A stretch of 64,000 bases of DNA from Lysobacteraceae bacterium (GCA_003241895.1 QBLY01000007.1:1-64000); one strand, 5' to 3'. Positions 1 through 8,770 are shown, counted from the first letter of the stretch. Program-made: numbers and translations. The notes: generated by a model not told the origin, from the sequence alone.

Positions 1-1
1 C

Positions 2-193
2 CGCCCACCTCGGGCCTCCCCCACCTGGACCTTTGCCGCCCGCTTCGGCCGCGGAGCCTTCGGCTGGAAGTCCGATCTGGCGATCCAGCGCCTGGACGAG
101 GCCGCAGCGAAGATCCGCGCGATGATCCGCAAGGACCCGGTGCTGGCCGCCGAGGGCGCGGTGCGTCTCATCGAGAAGCTCTCGCCGTGTTGA
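2..193 (+). pseudogene. C-terminally truncated fragment of a conserved hypothetical protein
   Basis: Open from the window edge to TGA at 191-193, giving about 63 residues. The stretch WTFAARFGRGAFGW followed by AIQRLDEAAAKIRA and AAEGAVRLIEKLSP resembles the N-terminal region of a much longer conserved hypothetical protein that I recall from many proteobacteria, where the chain continues for some hundreds of residues after LSP. Here it stops at once with Cys-stop. The start lies outside the window. Seen: the open frame and its end. Inferred from memory of the family: truncation, so this is called a remnant rather than a gene. The function of the family is unknown. Confidence 0.5.
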
Positions 194-496
194 GGCGCGT
201 TGATAATTGATCAGAAAACGGCGGCAATGCGCACCAAGCATTGACCATCGTCGCAACCCGATGACGGCGATAGCATCCGTAGTAATCCAAGGCGAGCTTG
301 TTCTTGGTCTGATCAGTGATTTTCGCGCAGGGCTGGTCAACTTTTGTCGCGCGTCAACAGAGCTGGGCGCCTCCGGTGCTGAGCGAAGGCTTCCGCAACC
401 AAGCCGGCGGCCAAACCGATGTGCACCGCTTCGCCTGCGGCGCGCCGCCCGGCGAGTCGGTGCGTCTCCGCGCATCTCAAGACTGAGCCGCGTGGG
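194..496. other. gene-free stretch, nothing recognisable
   Basis: About 300 bases between the truncated frame and the TraB/GumN gene. The first half is AT-richer than its surroundings and contains two TGATCAG words about 100 bases apart. No convincing coding frame, terminator or repeat was found. It may be the debris that accompanies the truncation upstream. Confidence 0.4.
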
Positions 497-1588
497 CTAT
501 CGGCCCTGTTCATTGGCCGTGTCGACGGGCGCCTCGGCGTCCGAGGGCACGGCTTCGCTGGCCTCGGCTTCGTCCGGTGACTGCACCAGGTAACCGCGCT
601 GCTGCAGCGCCACCAGGTAGCCACGCTCGCCCACCACCCGCGCCATCGACAGCACCGCGAAACTTTCGTCGTGCGTGGCCAGCGCTTTCTCCGCGGCCTC
701 CATCCACGCCGCCTGCACCCGCGCCGGCAGGTCGCTCATGCCGTTGCGCTGGGCCAGGGTGGTCTGCAGGATCGCATCGGTGCAGGCCTGGGCGTTGTCG
801 GTGTAGGTCAGGTCGCGCAGCATCGCCACTTCGCCCTGGGCCCAGGCGTTGGCGCGCGTGGCCAGCGTGCCCAGGTCGTTCTGCACCTGGTCGAGCGTGC
901 GGCGGAAGCACACCAGGTCGTCCACCGGGTTGCTGGCGAATTCCTTGATCGCGGCCTTGGCGTTTTCCACTACCAAGGTGACGCTGGGCCGCTCGATCGG
1001 CACGTCGGCCTTCTCGGCGGCGCGCGTTACGACGCGGCCGGCGATGTCGCGCCAGGACAGGTCTTCGCGGTCGAACGCTTCCTGGCGCAGCTCCATGGCC
1101 GCCAGGAACGGGCGGCGCTTCTCGACCGCGCCGTCGCGCGGCAGGTATTCGGCCTTCAGTATTTTCCAGCGGGCATAGTCGTCCGCCGGCAGCACGTCGG
1201 CCAGTCGCTCCTTGCCGGGGTTGTTGCGCGCCCTGAGCATGGACGGCACCAGGAAGATGCCGCCGAGCATCGCGCCCTGGGCCGTGATGCTCACCCGCGG
1301 CGGCATCAGCAGCACGCCCGATGCGGCCACCTTGGCCTCGACCTCGGCCGAATTCCATTCCATGCGCTTGGGCAGCGGTGCCAGCGTGCCCAGCACCCAC
1401 ATCACGCGGCCGTCCCTGGAAACCCGCCACAGGCCGGGGCCGGGCTGGATGCCGCTGACCACCACGGTGTCGAGCACCTGCAGCACCTCGGCCGGTTCCT
1501 GCGCGGGCAAGTCGGCGGCGGCGGCGAACGGCGCGGCGCAGGCCAGCGCCAGGACGAGGGGAAAGCGACAGCGCAACAGTCGGGTCAT
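497..1588 (-). CDS. TraB/GumN family protein, exported
   Basis: A 363-residue protein with a cleavable signal peptide (residues about 1-25, ending AAPFAAAA). The mature part fits the TraB/GumN family (PF01963): an early GLWRV plus WVLGTLAPLP segment (residues 53-73) stands where the family has its G-T-x-H-x-L-P motif, and the C-terminal segment SFAVLSMARVVGERGYLVAL with a following RGY matches the family's end. The usual histidine of the first motif is replaced by Ala (GTLAPLP), so any metal-dependent activity suggested for this fold is doubtful here. It probably acts in the periplasm. It is a stand-alone gene on the minus strand with no clear Shine-Dalgarno. Function is not known beyond the family name. 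Confidence 0.75.
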   Translation of the reverse strand: MTRLLRCRFPLVLALACAAPFAAAADLPAQEPAEVLQVLDTVVVSGIQPGPGLWRVSRDGRVMWVLGTLAPLPKRMEWNSAEVEAKVAASGVLLMPPRVSITAQGAMLGGIFLVPSMLRARNNPGKERLADVLPADDYARWKILKAEYLPRDGAVEKRRPFLAAMELRQEAFDREDLSWRDIAGRVVTRAAEKADVPIERPSVTLVVENAKAAIKEFASNPVDDLVCFRRTLDQVQNDLGTLATRANAWAQGEVAMLRDLTYTDNAQACTDAILQTTLAQRNGMSDLPARVQAAWMEAAEKALATHDESFAVLSMARVVGERGYLVALQQRGYLVQSPDEAEASEAVPSDAEAPVDTANEQGR

Positions 1589-1736
1589 GCGGGCGTCCGT
1601 GGGGGGCTCGGCGCAAGTCTAGCGGCGGCCGGCGATCCGTCGCGTGCCCTTCGACACACGACCACAGCCCCGGTTCACGCATCAGGCGGCGGGCCTCGCG
1701 CAGGCGGCGGGCGTGGCCGACACGCTGTTGCCAGCC

Positions 1737-2507
1737 TCAGGCGCCCTGGCGTGCCTGCAGGATGAGCTTGGCGATGTGCGTGTCGCCTTTTTCCAGCAGC
1801 TCCACCGGCGTGAGCTGGAAGCCGGTGAGCACCATCGCTTCACCGACGCACCACTCGCGCTGCTCGCGGGTGAAGGTGGCGGCGCCGGCGGCGGCGGCGG
1901 TGAGCAGCAGGGTCGACGGCACGGTGTCCTGGGGTTCGGGTGCACGCGCCGCGCCGGGCTTGATGCCGGCGCCCGCGGCCTTTTCGGCCTCGGCCTTGAG
2001 CCAGGCCACGCGCGCCAGCGCCACCGCAAGCCGGTCGCCGCTGTCCTTGAGCTTGGGCACGGCGTTGGCCAGCGAACCCAGCAGGGCGTCGCGTTCGGCG
2101 GCCATGGCCTGCTGGTCCTTGGCCTGGGTGTCGATGGAATGGCGAAGCTCGGCCACCTGCTTTTCCAGCTGCACGATCTCGGTGGCGGGGTCCACCAGGG
2201 TCTTGGCGGCCAGCAGGCGCATCACCTTTTCGCCCAGCCGCGCGTAGATGGCCGGGTCGCTGAACTTGAGGTCGCGCACGGCGGTCTGCCAGGCCAGCGC
2301 CACCTGGCTGACGGTCTGGCCTTTTTCCGGGGCCAGCCCAGGCGCCGCCTCGTTGACCTCGGCGGCGGTGTGCGGCGCGCGCGGGGCGTTGGCCTGGGCC
2401 TGGATGGCCAGGTCCAGGCGCTCGCACAGCTCGGTCTTCTGGAAGTCGCGCGAAAGCTTGCGCAGTTCGATCCGGCAGTCGATCAGCAGGGAGCGAAGAT
2501 CATTCAT
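1737..2507 (-). CDS. hypothetical protein with central coiled coil
   Basis: A 256-residue cytoplasmic-looking protein with no signal peptide or membrane segment. Residues about 115-190 are rich in heptad-like Leu, Ala, Glu and Lys (IVQLEKQVAELRHSID and following), so a coiled coil is likely. An Ala/Gly-rich hinge follows, and then a short C-terminal domain that includes EQREWCVGEAMVLTGF. I do not recognise a family. The start has no Shine-Dalgarno, but TAGAAT lies exactly six bases upstream of the ATG (2514-2519), which would give a leaderless message. It reads toward the TraB/GumN gene with about 150 bases between them, so co-transcription is possible but unsupported. Confidence 0.7.
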   Translation of the reverse strand: MNDLRSLLIDCRIELRKLSRDFQKTELCERLDLAIQAQANAPRAPHTAAEVNEAAPGLAPEKGQTVSQVALAWQTAVRDLKFSDPAIYARLGEKVMRLLAAKTLVDPATEIVQLEKQVAELRHSIDTQAKDQQAMAAERDALLGSLANAVPKLKDSGDRLAVALARVAWLKAEAEKAAGAGIKPGAARAPEPQDTVPSTLLLTAAAAGAATFTREQREWCVGEAMVLTGFQLTPVELLEKGDTHIAKLILQARQGA

Positions 2508-2513
2508 ACGGCC

Positions 2514-2519
2514 ATTCTA
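2514..2519 (-). promoter_or_regulatory. -10 element for a leaderless transcript
   Basis: TAGAAT on the minus strand, followed by six bases and then the ATG at 2507. Transcription would begin at or next to the start codon. No clear -35 is visible. This arrangement recurs at several other starts in the window. Confidence 0.5.
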
Positions 2520-2541
2520 TGCCGGCCCGCAGGCCTTGCGG

Positions 2542-3906
2542 TCAACGCGCCAGCAGGAAGTTGAGCAGGTTGTTCTGGAAGTACGGGTTGACCGAAAGCT
2601 GGTCGTGCTGCTCGCACAGGAAGAAACTCCTCACGATCGGGAAGATGCCGCCCTGGTTGCGCGCCGCTCCGGACAGGCCCAGGCCCAGCTGCGAGTCGCG
2701 CGTCACCAGGCCGTCGCCCGGCTGCAGCAGCAGGCGGTCGTAGTCGACGCCGCTGACGCGGTTCTTCACCTGATCGGGCCGGATCACCAGCCGCTCGCCG
2801 TCCTTGTCGCTGTCGAGCACGGCGCGGGCCGGGGTCAGCGTACAGTCGCCGCCGAAAGCCGCCACCTGCACGCCTTTTACGCGCCCCGGCGCGCTGAGCG
2901 AGAGCTGGAAGCGCTTCGCGCGCTCCAGGTGGTGCGCGAACTGCGCCTGCAGGACCGCCAGCTGCGCTCCGCCCGACGCCACGTCGGGCGCGCTGGCCAC
3001 CACGCGCGCCTCGACTTCGGGCGAGAACACCGACCATTGGCGCGAACGCCACACGTGGGGGTCATAGAAATCAAACGCAATCGGCTGGCCGTCGTTCGAA
3101 AACACCACCTGCGCGTCGGGATGCGGCAAGGTCTCGAACGGCGTGGCGAACGTCGCCAGAACTTCCACCGGCACGGTGCGCAGGGCGATCTTGAAGCCCT
3201 GCTGCAGGCGCTCCAGGCTGGTAACGGCGCCCAGGTTGGGCGTGCCCAGCAGCACCAGGCGGCGCACGTGCCGGCTGCCTTCATCCCAGGGGGTGAAAGG
3301 CGTCTGGTCGAGCACGTCATGGGGACCGTAGCGCAGGTAGTAGTTGGCGATCAGCCCGCCGTTGCTGTGCGCCAGGATGTCCACGGTGAGTTCCGGGTCA
3401 TCGTAGTCGATGCGGATCTGTTCAATCAGCGCATGCAACTGCACCACGGAGGCGAGGTTTTCCTGCCGCCAGTCGTAAAGCAGCACGTAGTAGCGGCGCC
3501 GGTCGTCGGCGCCCACCGACTCGCCGGGCTGGCCGCGCTTGAAGCGGCCCACTTTTTCCAGCGTGTCGGTCAAGGTCTTGTAGTAGTCGACGCGGCCCAC
3601 GCCGTAGAACAGGTCGCCCGGCATCAGGCCACCGCCGCTTTGTTCCGCGGCCTTCATCCGCGCCAGCTCGCGATAGTTGCTGAACGCCATGGTGCCGATG
3701 CCGCCGGGCCAGAACTCCTTGCCGCTGCCGCGCTCGACCAGGGTCGAGCCCATCAGGCCGTGGATCAGGATCACCGGCGGCTGGCTCAGCCGCTGGGCGT
3801 CGTACTCATACAGGCGCACCAGGTCGGGGCGTGTCGGCGTGCCGCCGCAGGCCGCCAACATCAGCAGCAGGCAGGGCAAGGCCAATCGTCGTATGAAAAA
3901 AACCAT
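2542..3906 (-). CDS. LCAT-like alpha/beta hydrolase lipoprotein (lipase/acyltransferase type)
   Basis: Starting at ATG 3906 the protein has 454 residues and a typical lipoprotein signal, hydrophobic residues 8-17 then LAAC with the lipidated Cys at 20. That start has GGGAGA about nine bases upstream, which is why I prefer it to the frame's earlier ATG at 3948. The segment PPVILIHGLMGSTL (43-56) is the oxyanion region of the lecithin:cholesterol acyltransferase-like family (PF02450). AHSNGG carries the nucleophile Ser181. The expected activity is hydrolysis or transfer of acyl chains at the inner face of the outer membrane or in the periplasm. The substrate cannot be read from the sequence. 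Confidence 0.8.
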   Translation of the reverse strand: MVFFIRRLALPCLLLMLAACGGTPTRPDLVRLYEYDAQRLSQPPVILIHGLMGSTLVERGSGKEFWPGGIGTMAFSNYRELARMKAAEQSGGGLMPGDLFYGVGRVDYYKTLTDTLEKVGRFKRGQPGESVGADDRRRYYVLLYDWRQENLASVVQLHALIEQIRIDYDDPELTVDILAHSNGGLIANYYLRYGPHDVLDQTPFTPWDEGSRHVRRLVLLGTPNLGAVTSLERLQQGFKIALRTVPVEVLATFATPFETLPHPDAQVVFSNDGQPIAFDFYDPHVWRSRQWSVFSPEVEARVVASAPDVASGGAQLAVLQAQFAHHLERAKRFQLSLSAPGRVKGVQVAAFGGDCTLTPARAVLDSDKDGERLVIRPDQVKNRVSGVDYDRLLLQPGDGLVTRDSQLGLGLSGAARNQGGIFPIVRSFFLCEQHDQLSVNPYFQNNLLNFLLAR

Positions 3907-3971
3907 CCGGGGATTCTCCCATTGCCGCCGTGGCGCCACCATGGCCACGACGGCACTTGCAGGGTCCCGGT

Positions 3972-4154
3972 TCAGTCAGCCAACAGCGCCTCCGCCTCGT
4001 CAAGGCGCAAATAGTCGGTGTAGCCGGCGGCGCCGGGGGCGATGCCCACGCGCGCTTTGCTGATCGCGGTGATGGTGGCGTCCACCACTTCGACGATGCG
4101 GTTCGTGAGGGCGTTCGTGCCCAGCGAATACGGGGTGAACAGGCGCTGGGTCAT
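3972..4154 (-). pseudogene. Old Yellow Enzyme relic reduced to three short segments
   Basis: A 60-residue frame with AGGAG upstream of its ATG. Residues 1-21 (LFTPYSLGTNALTNRIV) match the N-terminus of Old Yellow Enzyme family flavin oxidoreductases. Residues about 22-39 (EVVDATITAISKARVGIAP) match a strand-helix from the middle of the barrel, normally near residue 240. Residues about 41-50 (AAGYTDYLRL) match the GxxGYTDYP C-terminal end. Roughly 300 residues, including the FMN and catalytic parts, are missing, yet the frame is kept across both junctions. Seen: the frame and its segments. Known: the family's length of about 360. Inferred: two internal deletions. It could still be translated, but it cannot be an OYE enzyme. 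Confidence 0.65.
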
Positions 4155-4288
4155 GGGAGTCTCCTGGAAGTGAGGAACACAATCGCGCCTTCATAAATGA
4201 AACAAAGTCGTGTAGACGTGACGTATCGTTCCCAAAATGGCGCCTGGCCGTGACGCTGCGAGCACGCGACACCCGGTCCAATGACCCT

Positions 4289-5206
4289 ATGAAAGCGTGG
4301 CTCTGCCTGCTGTTGCCGCTGTTGCTGCTGCTTCCGGGCGCGGCGTCGGCCCAGCCGTTCGAAAACTCCCGCCAGGAGGCGATCGCCGGGGTGTCGGTAC
4401 ACGTGCGGCACTGGCCGGCCGACGGCGCGGTGCGCGGCTGCCCGGTGCTGCTGCTGCACGGGTTCGGCGGTTCGACGTTCTCGTTCCGCGACCTGGCGCC
4501 GGCGCTGGCGGCGGCCGGCCACGAGGTCTGGGCCATCGACCTGCCCGCCTACGGGTACAGCGCCCGCACGCCCTTTCCTGGCACCGCCGGCGAGGCGCTG
4601 GCCCCGTGGCTGCGTGGATTGGGCCAAGGGTGGTGCCTGCTGGGCCATTCGATGGGCACGCGGGTGGTGGCCGAACTGGTGGCGGACATGCCCGGCGACA
4701 TCGCCAGCGTCGTCTACCTGGCCGGCAACCCGATCCCCTCGGCCAAGGAGCTGCGCAATCGCGAGCGCTTCAAGTCGCCGCGCCTGAGGGGCTGGCTGGC
4801 CGGCCTGCTGGAGCGGCGCTACCTGCGCGAGGAAAAGATCGGCGAACTGCTGGCCAAGGCCTACGGCCGCCCCGCCAGCCCGGAAGAAATCGCCGGCTAC
4901 CTGGCGCCGCTGCGCCAGCCCGGCACGGCGCTGGCGATCATGAACGGCTATGCCGCGCAGTGGCCGGCCACGCCCACCGGCGCCGACCTGGACGGCGTGC
5001 CGACGCTGATCCTGTGGGGCGAAAACGACGAATGGGTCAAGCCCGAAGTCGCCGACCGGCTGCAGGCCGCCCTGCCTTCGGCCCGGCGCGTCACCGTTGC
5101 CGGGGCCGGCCATTGCCCGATGGAAACCCACGTCGCGCCAACCCTGGACGCGGTGTTGGCACAGTTTGCCCCGGTGGCTCGGGCGGCGGTGGCACCGCCG
5201 AAGTGA
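4289..5206 (+). CDS. alpha/beta hydrolase, exported
   Basis: A 305-residue protein beginning MKAWLCLLL, with a strong signal peptide that ends near AASAQ. An earlier in-frame start at 4250 would put a polar extension before the signal and is less likely. VLLLHGFGGSTF is the oxyanion loop, GHSMG carries nucleophile Ser121, LWGENDEWV supplies the acid, and GAGHCPM the catalytic His near the C-terminus, so the triad is complete. The periplasm or cell surface is the expected location. It is transcribed divergently from the Old Yellow Enzyme relic and followed by the I78 inhibitor gene on the same strand after about 90 bases. The substrate is unknown. Confidence 0.85.
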   Translation: MKAWLCLLLPLLLLLPGAASAQPFENSRQEAIAGVSVHVRHWPADGAVRGCPVLLLHGFGGSTFSFRDLAPALAAAGHEVWAIDLPAYGYSARTPFPGTAGEALAPWLRGLGQGWCLLGHSMGTRVVAELVADMPGDIASVVYLAGNPIPSAKELRNRERFKSPRLRGWLAGLLERRYLREEKIGELLAKAYGRPASPEEIAGYLAPLRQPGTALAIMNGYAAQWPATPTGADLDGVPTLILWGENDEWVKPEVADRLQAALPSARRVTVAGAGHCPMETHVAPTLDAVLAQFAPVARAAVAPPK

Positions 5207-5293
5207 ATGCCGGGGTCCCGGCAGGCCGGGGTTAAGGCGCGGGGCCATGCCTTGGGCTAGGCTCGGAGACTCAGCCCCCCACGGAGTTCCACC

Positions 5294-5671
5294 ATGACGC
5301 CTACTGTTCGCCTTGCCCTGGTGATCGCCGCACTGCTGGCCGTCGCGGCCTGCAGCGGTCCTGCGGTGTCCGGGCCGGCAGCCGCCATGCCGGTTGCCGC
5401 GACTGCCGCCACTCCGCCCGACACCACTCCGCCCGACACCACTCCCCCCGCCGCCGAGGAACCCGCCATGACCTGCCAAGCCGACAAGGGCCAATGGGCC
5501 ATTGGCCAGATCGCCGACGAGGCCCTGGTGGCCAAAGTGCAAGCCGAAACCACGTCCGAGAGCGTGCGCGTGATCAAGCCCGGCATGATGGTGACCATGG
5601 ACTACCGGGACGACCGGGTGAACCTGGACGTGGACGACGACAACCGCGTCACCGCCGTTCGCTGCACCTGA
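5294..5671 (+). CDS. I78 family peptidase inhibitor lipoprotein
   Basis: A 125-residue lipoprotein. Hydrophobic residues 6-16 are followed by VAACSG, the lipobox. A low-complexity linker holds repeated TPPDT units. The C-terminal 65 residues, beginning MTCQADKGQWAIGQ and ending VTAVRC, match the inhibitor I78 family (PF11720): a small domain with two cysteines at its ends, an IGQ motif, a D-Y-R-x-D-R-V-N-L segment and a conserved C-terminal RC. Such proteins inhibit serine proteases such as elastase. GGAG eight bases before the ATG supports the start. A TAGGCT about 35 bases upstream could be its -10. It probably guards the envelope from its own or foreign proteases. Confidence 0.85.
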   Translation: MTPTVRLALVIAALLAVAACSGPAVSGPAAAMPVAATAATPPDTTPPDTTPPAAEEPAMTCQADKGQWAIGQIADEALVAKVQAETTSESVRVIKPGMMVTMDYRDDRVNLDVDDDNRVTAVRCT

Positions 5672-5733
5672 GCCGCGGGGCGCGGCGTCGCGCTATCTTT
5701 GGCCCCTGACCCCTGACGGCGGAGCCACCGCGG

Positions 5734-8196
5734 ATGACCCAGGACATGCCCGGGCAATGGGCGGCGGTGGACGCGCTGTTCGACCAGCTGCAGGACCTGG
5801 CGCCCGACGCGCGCGCCCAGGCGCTGCGCCAGGCCAAGGTGGATGACGCCACGCGCCGCCAGGTGCAGCGCATGTTCGACGCGCTCGATTCGCAGCCGCA
5901 GTTCCTTGAACGGCCCCCGGCGGTGTCCGTCGAAGTCGACCTCGCCGACGGCTACAGTTCGCTCGCGCCGGGGGACATGGTGGGCGACTTCCGCATCGAG
6001 AAGCTGATCGGCCGCGGCGGCATGGGCGAGGTGTACCTGGCGCACCGCGCCGACGCCGACTTCGAACAGCACGTCGCGCTCAAGCTGATCCGCCCGGAAT
6101 CCGCCGGGCAGATGGCCAACTTTGGCAACGAGCGGCGCATCCTGGCCGGGCTCGAACACCCCGGCATCGCCCGCCTGGTGGACGGCGGCCTGGCGCCGGA
6201 CGGCCGGCCTTTCATGGCGATGGAATACGTGGACGGCCGCGACATCATGAGCTGGGCGCGCGAGCGCAAACTCGACCTCGACGGCCGGCTGAAGCTGTTC
6301 CGCGAAGTCTGCACCGCGGTGGACTACGCCCACCGCAACCTGGTGGTGCACCGCGACCTCAAGCCCGCCAACATCATGGTCACCGACGACGGCCAGGCCA
6401 AGCTGCTTGATTTCGGCATCGCCCGCCTGGTCGCCGACAGCGGCAGCCCGGCCCAGACCCAGGCCCTGCTGACGCCCGACTACGCCGCGCCCGAGCAGAT
6501 CGAAGGCGGCCCGATCACCATGGCCACCGACGTCTACTCGCTGGGGCTGCTGCTTTACGAACTGCTGGTGGGCGCGTCGCCGTGGCGGCTGCAGGGCCTG
6601 CCGCTGCCGGCCACGATGCGTCGCCGGCTGGAAGCCGACCCGCTGCCGCCCAGCGAAGCCGCCGGCCCCGACAGCCTGGTGCCGGCGCGGCGCCTGCACG
6701 GCGACCTGGACGCGATCGTGCTCAAGGCCGTGCGCCGCGAGCCCGGGTCGCGCTACCAGAGCGCCTCGCAGCTGTCCCAGGACATCGACCGCCACCTCAA
6801 GCGCGAACCCGTGCAGGCGCGCGGCGACGCGCGCGGCTATCGCGTGCGCCGCTTCATCAGCCGCCACCGGGTGGCGGTGGCCGTGGCCGCCGCGGTGATC
6901 ATCCCACTGGTGGCGGGGCTGGCGGGCGTGGCCTGGCAGGCGCGCGAGGCGGAGCGCGAACGCGACCAGGCCATCCTGGAAACGCGGCGCTCGGCTGCCG
7001 TGAAGCAGTTCCTGATGATGATGTTCCGCACCGCCGGCGAAAACGCCGGCAGCGATTCGCTCACCGCCAAGCAGGTGCTCGACAAAAGCGCCCGCAACCT
7101 CGCCGACCAGTACCGCGACCAGCCGCAAACCCGCGCCGAACTGCTCGAGACGCTGGGCGCGCTTTACGGCTACATGAACGACTACGAAGGCGCCGCGCCG
7201 CTGCTGCGCGAATACCTGGCATCCCCAGAATCGCAGGCCTCGCCGGTGAATCGCGCCGAGATCACGGCGCAGCTGGCCGAGGTGGAACTGCGCCGCGGCG
7301 ATGCAGCGCAGGCGCGCCAGCTGCTCGACCAGGCCCAGGCCTACTGGAACCAGGACCGGGGCCAACACCGGGTCGCCCTGGCCACCAGCCGGCAGCTGCA
7401 GGCGCAGATCGAACGCGAGGAGTCGGGCCTGCCCACGTCCATCCGCACGCTGCAGGCCGCCCTGCGGGAACACGACGCCTATTTCGGCCGCCAGCACCTC
7501 TCCACCGCCAACCTGCTCAACAGCCTGGGCATCGCCTACCAAACCAACAACGACACCGACCTGGCCGACGCTGCCTTCCGGGACGCGTGGGCGGTGTACG
7601 GCACCTTGGGCCAGGAGGCCAGCGCCGGTGCGCTGCTGACGCTGGGCAACTGGGCCACGGTGGCGTTCCGCAAGAACGATTTCGGCAGCGCCGAAGACCG
7701 CCTCAAGCGGGCCAGCACGCTGCGCCGCCAGCTCTACGGCCCGTCCGCGGCGCTGGCGGCGATGCAGGCCAACCTGGGCAAGGTGATCGTGCGCGCGCGC
7801 CGTCCCGACGAAGCGCTGCCGCTGCTGGTGGATTCGCTGGCGATGTCGCGCGAGTTCACCGGCGAGCAGAGCCCGCTGACGGTGGCGATCCTGCAGAGCC
7901 TGACCGAGGCGCACCTGCTGCGCGGGGAGCTGGATTTGGCCGCGAGGCACCTGGCGCTGGCGCGCGACGCAGCGCGCGCCCACTCGGGCGAAGAACAGGT
8001 GCTATATGCGCTGTGCGACGGCATGGAGGCGCGTCTGCAAATGAAGCGGGGCCACCATGCCAAGGCGCTGGAATGGGCGAACGTCATGGCCGGCAAGTTC
8101 GATGCGCTGGGCGAAGCCGGCGCACCGTACCAGCCCGAAGTCCTGCGCCTGCGCGGGGAGCTCAACGCCGGGGCGGCCGCCGCGGCCGATCGCTGA
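5734..8196 (+). CDS. membrane Ser/Thr protein kinase with TPR-type C-terminal domain
   Basis: An 820-residue protein. Residues about 82-360 form a Hanks-type kinase: GRGGMG loop at 92-97, ATP lysine K117 (ALKL), catalytic HRD with D208, DFG with D226, and the substrate-side APE motif (AAPEQ). One transmembrane segment (about 380-402) separates it from about 400 residues of helical TPR-like repeats (NLLNSLGIAY, LLTLGNWATV and similar) that should face the periplasm. The N-terminal 80 residues are helical and resemble a sigma-interacting or regulatory extension. A gene for an ECF sigma factor of the type partnered with such kinases faces it end to end, with 40 bases between the stops. A sensor relaying a signal to that sigma factor by phosphorylation is the likely role. 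Confidence 0.9.
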   Translation: MTQDMPGQWAAVDALFDQLQDLAPDARAQALRQAKVDDATRRQVQRMFDALDSQPQFLERPPAVSVEVDLADGYSSLAPGDMVGDFRIEKLIGRGGMGEVYLAHRADADFEQHVALKLIRPESAGQMANFGNERRILAGLEHPGIARLVDGGLAPDGRPFMAMEYVDGRDIMSWARERKLDLDGRLKLFREVCTAVDYAHRNLVVHRDLKPANIMVTDDGQAKLLDFGIARLVADSGSPAQTQALLTPDYAAPEQIEGGPITMATDVYSLGLLLYELLVGASPWRLQGLPLPATMRRRLEADPLPPSEAAGPDSLVPARRLHGDLDAIVLKAVRREPGSRYQSASQLSQDIDRHLKREPVQARGDARGYRVRRFISRHRVAVAVAAAVIIPLVAGLAGVAWQAREAERERDQAILETRRSAAVKQFLMMMFRTAGENAGSDSLTAKQVLDKSARNLADQYRDQPQTRAELLETLGALYGYMNDYEGAAPLLREYLASPESQASPVNRAEITAQLAEVELRRGDAAQARQLLDQAQAYWNQDRGQHRVALATSRQLQAQIEREESGLPTSIRTLQAALREHDAYFGRQHLSTANLLNSLGIAYQTNNDTDLADAAFRDAWAVYGTLGQEASAGALLTLGNWATVAFRKNDFGSAEDRLKRASTLRRQLYGPSAALAAMQANLGKVIVRARRPDEALPLLVDSLAMSREFTGEQSPLTVAILQSLTEAHLLRGELDLAARHLALARDAARAHSGEEQVLYALCDGMEARLQMKRGHHAKALEWANVMAGKFDALGEAGAPYQPEVLRLRGELNAGAAAAADR

Positions 8197-8236
8197 GGCC
8201 TGCGCCCCGGGTTGCATGGGCGGCGATGCCCACGCT

Positions 8237-8764
8237 CTATTCGGGATTGAGCTCGACGAACAGCCAGGACTTGGCCTTGAGCCAGTCGCGGCGCACGGTG
8301 CGCTCGCTCACCGACAGCGCCTGCGCGGTTTCGGCGTCGGTGTAGCCGGCGAAGAAGCGGCACTCCACCACTTCGGCCAGGCGCGGGTCCATGGCCTGCA
8401 GCCGTTCCAGGGCACCGTCCACGTGCAGCACCTGTTCGTCCGACTCGGCGGCCACGCGCTCGGCGGCCGACATCGTGTCGGGCACCATCCCGCCGCCCCG
8501 CTTGAGCGCGAAGCGCTCGCGCGCGGCGTCCACCAGTACCTGCCGCATGGCCACGGCCGCCGCACGCAGGAAATGCTCGCGGTCGTTCCAGCCTTCCACC
8601 CTGTGCAGCTTGAGGTAGGTTTCGCTGATCAGCGCCGTGGTCTGCAGCGTGGGCGAATTGCCCAGCCGCCAGCGCTCGCGGCTGGCGACCTTCTTGAGTT
8701 CGCAATACAGCGCGCTTACCAGCTCGCTGGAGTTTTCACGTCGGGGGGGCGTGGGGTCGGTCAT
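8237..8764 (-). CDS. ECF sigma factor of the kinase-associated type
   Basis: A 175-residue protein with sigma region 2 (ELVSALYCELKKVASRE through RQVLVDAARE) and region 4 with a helix-turn-helix (YTDAETAQALSVSERTVRRD, about residues 135-154). The run FALKRGGG after region 2 and the lack of a neighbouring anti-sigma gene fit the ECF group that pairs with TPR Ser/Thr kinases (ECF43-like), in which phosphorylation of the sigma factor replaces anti-sigma control. The kinase gene lies convergent next door. The start at 8764 is chosen because CACAAT lies exactly six bases upstream (8771-8776), which suggests a leaderless message. The alternative start at 8782 would overlap that element. Confidence 0.88.
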   Translation of the reverse strand: MTDPTPPRRENSSELVSALYCELKKVASRERWRLGNSPTLQTTALISETYLKLHRVEGWNDREHFLRAAAVAMRQVLVDAARERFALKRGGGMVPDTMSAAERVAAESDEQVLHVDGALERLQAMDPRLAEVVECRFFAGYTDAETAQALSVSERTVRRDWLKAKSWLFVELNPE

Positions 8765-8770
8765 GGCCGC

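Noticed and set aside
4277-4282. TCCAAT six bases before ATG 4289 as a further leaderless start
   Set aside because: The critical second position A is missing, so it is too weak to add to the group.
5400-5460. Repeated TPPDT units of the I78 lipoprotein as a DNA repeat of interest
   Set aside because: Only two or three units, an ordinary lipoprotein linker.
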